From NCBI GenBank assembly GCA_028622995.1, contig JAJQJQ010000006.1, forward strand, positions 744,001 to 808,000: a stretch of 64,000 nt of DNA. Reading direction: 5' to 3'. This DNA is from Panagrolaimus kolymaensis (taxonomy: Eukaryota > Nematoda > Chromadorea > Rhabditida > Panagrolaimidae). Below, in pieces: positions 60,654 to 64,000 of this stretch; within the stretch, counting starts at the first letter, position 1, and each line of letters opens with the position of its first letter. Below the pieces are notes generated by a model. It made no database searches, was not told where the DNA came from, and worked only from the letters and a program-made list of their open reading frames with translations. Made by a program: the position numbers and the translations under genes.

Positions 60654-61030
60654 AATTTTTATTGTTCGTTCGTTTTCGATTACTTTTGGTCGCAGTCCCA
60701 GGGCTACTAGGCTTCGCTTTTTCCCATACATATTATTATTCTTTTTCTCTCTGTTTTTTTGTATCTTATCTTGAAATCTTTTATATTAAAATAGGAAATT
60801 CACCTAAAAAATTTGCATAAATTAGAATGAAACTATATTTTGTTTTCCAAGCGCGATGAAATGATTTGGGTAATTTTCATATACATAAAAAATCAGCAAA
60901 ACATGGGTTTGCTTGCTGCACAAATTAAGTGATTTAACTATTGTAAGCTTGCTCGATGACTATAACCTTAACTTTTTGCGAATTTTTCACAAGCTGGTAT
61001 AAATTTTTTTTTAATGGTTCAGTTCATTGT
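60654..61030 (+). mobile_element. second Helitron-like 5' remnant
   Basis: Diverged copy of the region at 8870-9260 upstream of the Helitron fragment: ATTGTTCGTTCGTTTTCG, AATTTGCATAAAT with GAATGAAA, GCGATGAAATGATTT, AGCTTGCTCG and AACCTTAAC occur in the same order. No reading frame of a replicase follows. Borders undefined. Confidence 0.45.
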
Positions 61031-61315
61031 TTATTTTGATTCGTGCAAAAAAAAAGTTTTAAAGGCTTACACATGTTTCAATTTTTAGGATCTCATTATT
61101 GAAAATTAAGTGATTAAAATAGACACGAGTGATAAGATTGTTCGGGAAAAGTTTTAATTTTTATAAAAGTCAATACAATAACTTTTTGGAAAAGTAATTA
61201 TTAAAACATAGGCATTAATACGAGTGGCAATTTTGTATTTTTCAATAAAACAAGTAAGATCGCCGACCGGAGGCAGCGGAGTTTCTAGTAATTATTGTTG
61301 CAGACGGCTCAAGAG

Positions 61316-62014
61316 ATTAGTGCACAAGATTACTATGTAAAAAAACAAAAGGCTGTTCAGGAAAAAACTTTTAGACGGTTGAAGAGATTAAATTTTAATT
61401 GATTTGGCTTTTAGACGGCTAATGAGATTAAATTTTTTTTATTGATTTCAATAAATTATTTTATATGTTACACTGAAACAAACAGCCGCAGCACCGTCTT
61501 CGATTGTTATTACCCAACTTCTTTACCAACTATTTAATATTGAAAATTTTTTTTAAAAATGTTAAAAATTAAAAATTTTGTTTTATTCTTGATTAGATAA
61601 GATGTAAAAGCAACTCGTATATTCGCAAGATTTTTGATGTAAAAAATGTTTTGGTGTAAATTGAAAAAAATAATAATTATAAGGTCAATTACAAAATAAA
61701 ATTTTTAGTTTTTTTTTCCAATTTTCTATTGTTTTCTGAAACAAAGCATGTTTGAAAAAAGGTATTTTAAGCAAAAAATTTAAATATAACTAATTGTCGG
61801 ACCAAAAATTTTTTTACTGTTAAAAATCGAAGACGGTGCTGCGGCTGTTTGTTTCAGTGTAACATATAAAATAATTTATTGAAATCAATAAAAAAAATTT
61901 AATCTCATTAGCCGTCTAAAAGCCAAATCAATTAAAATTTAATCTCTTCAACCGTCTAAAAGTTTTTTCCTGAACAGCCTTTTGTTTTTTTACATAGTAA
62001 TCTTGTGCACTAAT
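61316..62014. mobile_element. MITE-like element with perfect 190-bp terminal inverted repeats
   Basis: Arms 61316-61505 and 61825-62014 are identical in inverted orientation; coordinates pair base by base without an indel. The 319-bp spacer is AT-rich and non-coding. Ends read ATTAGTGCACAAGATT; a TA duplication is possible but cannot be separated from the arm sequence. Inside each arm an AGACGGYTNAWGAGATTA motif occurs twice and a third copy lies just outside the left arm at 61302-61319. The inner arm ends are GC-rich (GCCGCAGCACCGTCTTCG). Confidence 0.85.
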
Positions 62015-64000
62015 GCACCATAGTTCTCTATCGTTCGTCAGTTATATTAATTCCCTTATACCCCACCATATCCTTTTCATTTTTCTCTCTCCCTTACCAT
62101 TGAATCCAAAGTTTATTTTATTTTAATGTTAATACTATAAAATTTACACGTCAAAAACAAACTAAAAGTATGCAATGCGTTTTTAAACCTCATGTTTACG
62201 TTGATTAGTTCATAAACCAAAAATTTAAAATTAAGTAATATTTTTTTAAGCATCAGAATTTATTTACTCCATGCTTCTTTATTTTTTTTTTCTGCAAAAA
62301 ATTAGCTTTTATTTTTTATAACTTTTTTCTTTGTTTTTCAATAATTTTTTAACAGGTGTTTTTTTAATTTAAAAACGACTATAAAAAGAACGAGACCCAA
62401 AACAGTTTTTTAAATTATTATAAGTATATGGTGTTCTTTTTTTCTCAGTGTCTTGAGAACTTTGCCAGTTTTAATTATAATTATTTTTATTTGAGTTAGG
62501 TATCAACAAAATGCAGTTTAATAAAAACAACATCTTTTTTTTCGGTATGAGTTAAAAAAAATTTACAAAAAAAGTAATGCACCTTTAATTTTTTTCTAAA
62601 TATTTTATTTTAAAATTATTTATTTTTTTATTTTGCTTTCAAAAACTATTCACATTTTTCAAGAAGGGCAGTTATGGTTACTTATGTCAAAAATAAAAAA
62701 GCTCAGTTTTGATTTAAAAAATAAAAACCATTTTTTGCTACTTATTAATTTAAATAAATCAGGATGCCACTTATTACCGACACAAAAATTGTCGCGCAGT
62801 TTAACAAACTTGGTAGCATTATATTTTTGTTTTCTCCAGTTTATTTTTTTTAATTCCACTATCATCAAGAAACATTTCCGAGGATATGTTTCAGTTGATT
62901 ACAGTTTTTTTTCTCATCTTTTTGTATTAAATTTAAACATTAAATAATGCTCTTCCTCAGTTTTCACGATACAAAAAAAATAATAGAAATTGTCAATCCC
63001 AAATAAGTTTAAGTATTCCAGTTTTTTTTTATTTACTCCTTCCTTGCATTTTTATGCAGTTTTTAATACCATCGATATTTTTAAATTTACAGTTTTAACA
63101 CGATAAAAAAAAGTTTGAGTGTACTTTTGAATTTCCATACATATTTAATTGTGGCGAGAGAGGAACTACAAGAAAAATAAAATAAAACGTGAGAGAACAA
63201 ACAAAAAAAACTATTTAATTTATTAAACCCGAAAATAACAATTTTCTTGTTTAAAAAAAACACTTTTTTTCTGACATCTTCTGGAAAATGGAAAAATGGG
63301 GGTAGAGAAAAAAAAATTCATAAGTAAAAATAAGGTACATACATACTTTTTTTTAAAATCGTAGTGTCTCATAAGTTTCATAAAGGAATTAATATACCTG
63401 ACCTTCTTCCGTGTTTTTGTGTTTATTAGTTTTTATAAATAAAAGTTGCGTATATTTTTTAAAAATAATATTTCTAAAATAAAGGTAAATTCAAAAAGTG
63501 ACCTCAGAAAAACAAGCAGAAATCTCAGTTTTATTTTATTAGTTTTTTTTAGCTCATTAAAAAGCCATTTTTTAAATTTTATTTTAATTTTATTATTGGA
63601 CTTCCTTACACCTCATTTCCATTTTATTTCATTTCATGGTGACACTTAAGAAAAAAGCCTTGGTGATTTTTTATTTATTTTTGATACTTTTTTTTTCTCT
63701 ATAATAAATTATGTAATATTTTTATTTTTATTTTTTACAAGAAATGGTTTCGGTTGGTTGTCAGTAAAAAAAGTAAATGAATAAATTTTTTAAATGGGTT
63801 TTTTTTAAAAAAAATTTTTTAGTTAGCAAGAAATTGGGGGAAGGACTTTTAAATTTTAAAAATTGACGTATTTTACATTTTGTGTTCAGTTTAATAAAAA
63901 AACATTCAAAAACTTTTTTCAGAATGTTTTATTTTTTTAGTAAAAAATTAAAATTTAAAAAATATGTTTAATAAAAAGAAGGACCGCCATCCCAGTTTTG
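62015..64000. other. gene-free AT-rich tail of the window
   Basis: Only CAGTTT motifs (from 62402) and A/T runs are seen. Frames such as 62633-62947 and 63446-63649 are low-complexity and not supported as genes. Confidence 0.4.

Larger units (their letters stand above)
53401..64000 (+). repeat. strand-biased cluster of CAGTTT motifs
   Basis: By eye about 55-60 CAGTTT hexamers occur on the + strand between 53409 and the window end, mostly as CAGTTTT or CAGTTTA, against about two on the minus strand. Dense runs: 53409-54050, 55409-57460, 58246-58912 (11 copies of CAGTT[TA] with steps of 19-92 bases) and 62402-63994. Gaps coincide with inserted elements at 54177-54395 and 59.8-62.0 kb. Spacing is irregular, so this is not a simple tandem array. 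No coding frame fits. No longer consensus than CAGTTTWW is evident. Confidence 0.6.

Noticed and set aside
53401..64000. CAGTTT array as C. elegans-type piRNA loci
   Set aside because: Motif is not CTGTTTCA, is on one strand only, and clade IV nematodes are reported to lack the pathway; kept as an unexplained pattern instead.

Overview
This is nuclear DNA of a nematode, most likely a clade IV free-living form close to the Panagrolaimidae. It is very AT-rich. Genes are split by introns of about 48-60 bp with GTAAG/GTATG donors and TTTTAG or TTTCAG acceptors. The window holds an flp-21-type RPLRFamide neuropeptide gene, an F-box-like protein of a type expanded in panagrolaimid worms, a worm-style TTBK/CK1 kinase and a nematode-type U1 snRNA. 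No prokaryotic, organellar or viral gene is seen. All gene models were spliced by hand, matching reading phase at each junction and comparing with remembered protein families; no search was run.

Left part (1-17.3 kb). A partial ribosomal protein L12 gene and an AKAP17A-type RNA-binding protein lie on the minus strand. They are followed by a rearranged block: a head-to-tail array of three non-autonomous Helitron-like units full of GGCCC-GAA-GGGCC palindromes (3.8-6.0 kb), a 5'-truncated copy of CDC73/parafibromin, a low-complexity membrane protein gene, a frameshifted Helitron replicase fragment, two inverted copies of a four-helix membrane protein gene separated by a foldback element and an 18-bp minisatellite, a U1 snRNA gene, and finally the full-length CDC73 gene. 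The two duplicated genes and the Helitron remnants share 10 kb.

Middle (17.9-31.2 kb). The flp-21 gene has a first intron of almost 3 kb that contains an inverted-repeat element. A small secreted cysteine-rich, probably GPI-anchored protein and the complete exportin-1 (CRM1) gene follow.

33.5-52.6 kb is the gene-rich part: two paralogous ataxin-2-like proteins (LsmAD plus PAM2, no Lsm domain), ATP synthase subunit c, a PLP aminotransferase, a truncated copine, a tandem-domain ER FKBP, a coiled-coil/PQ-rich protein, an F-box-like protein and a TTBK/CK1 kinase. Several act in nucleic-acid handling (CDC73 and U1 in transcription and splicing, exportin in export, LsmAD/PAM2 proteins in mRNA regulation), but nothing indicates that they form an operon.

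52.6-64 kb has no convincing gene. Its most unusual property is a strong, one-strand enrichment of the hexamer CAGTTT (about 55-60 copies on +, about 2 on -, counted by eye). The stretch is interrupted by a perfect 104-bp-arm palindrome, a GC-rich hairpin, a tRNA-like sequence, a Helitron-like 5' remnant and a perfect 190-bp-arm inverted repeat.
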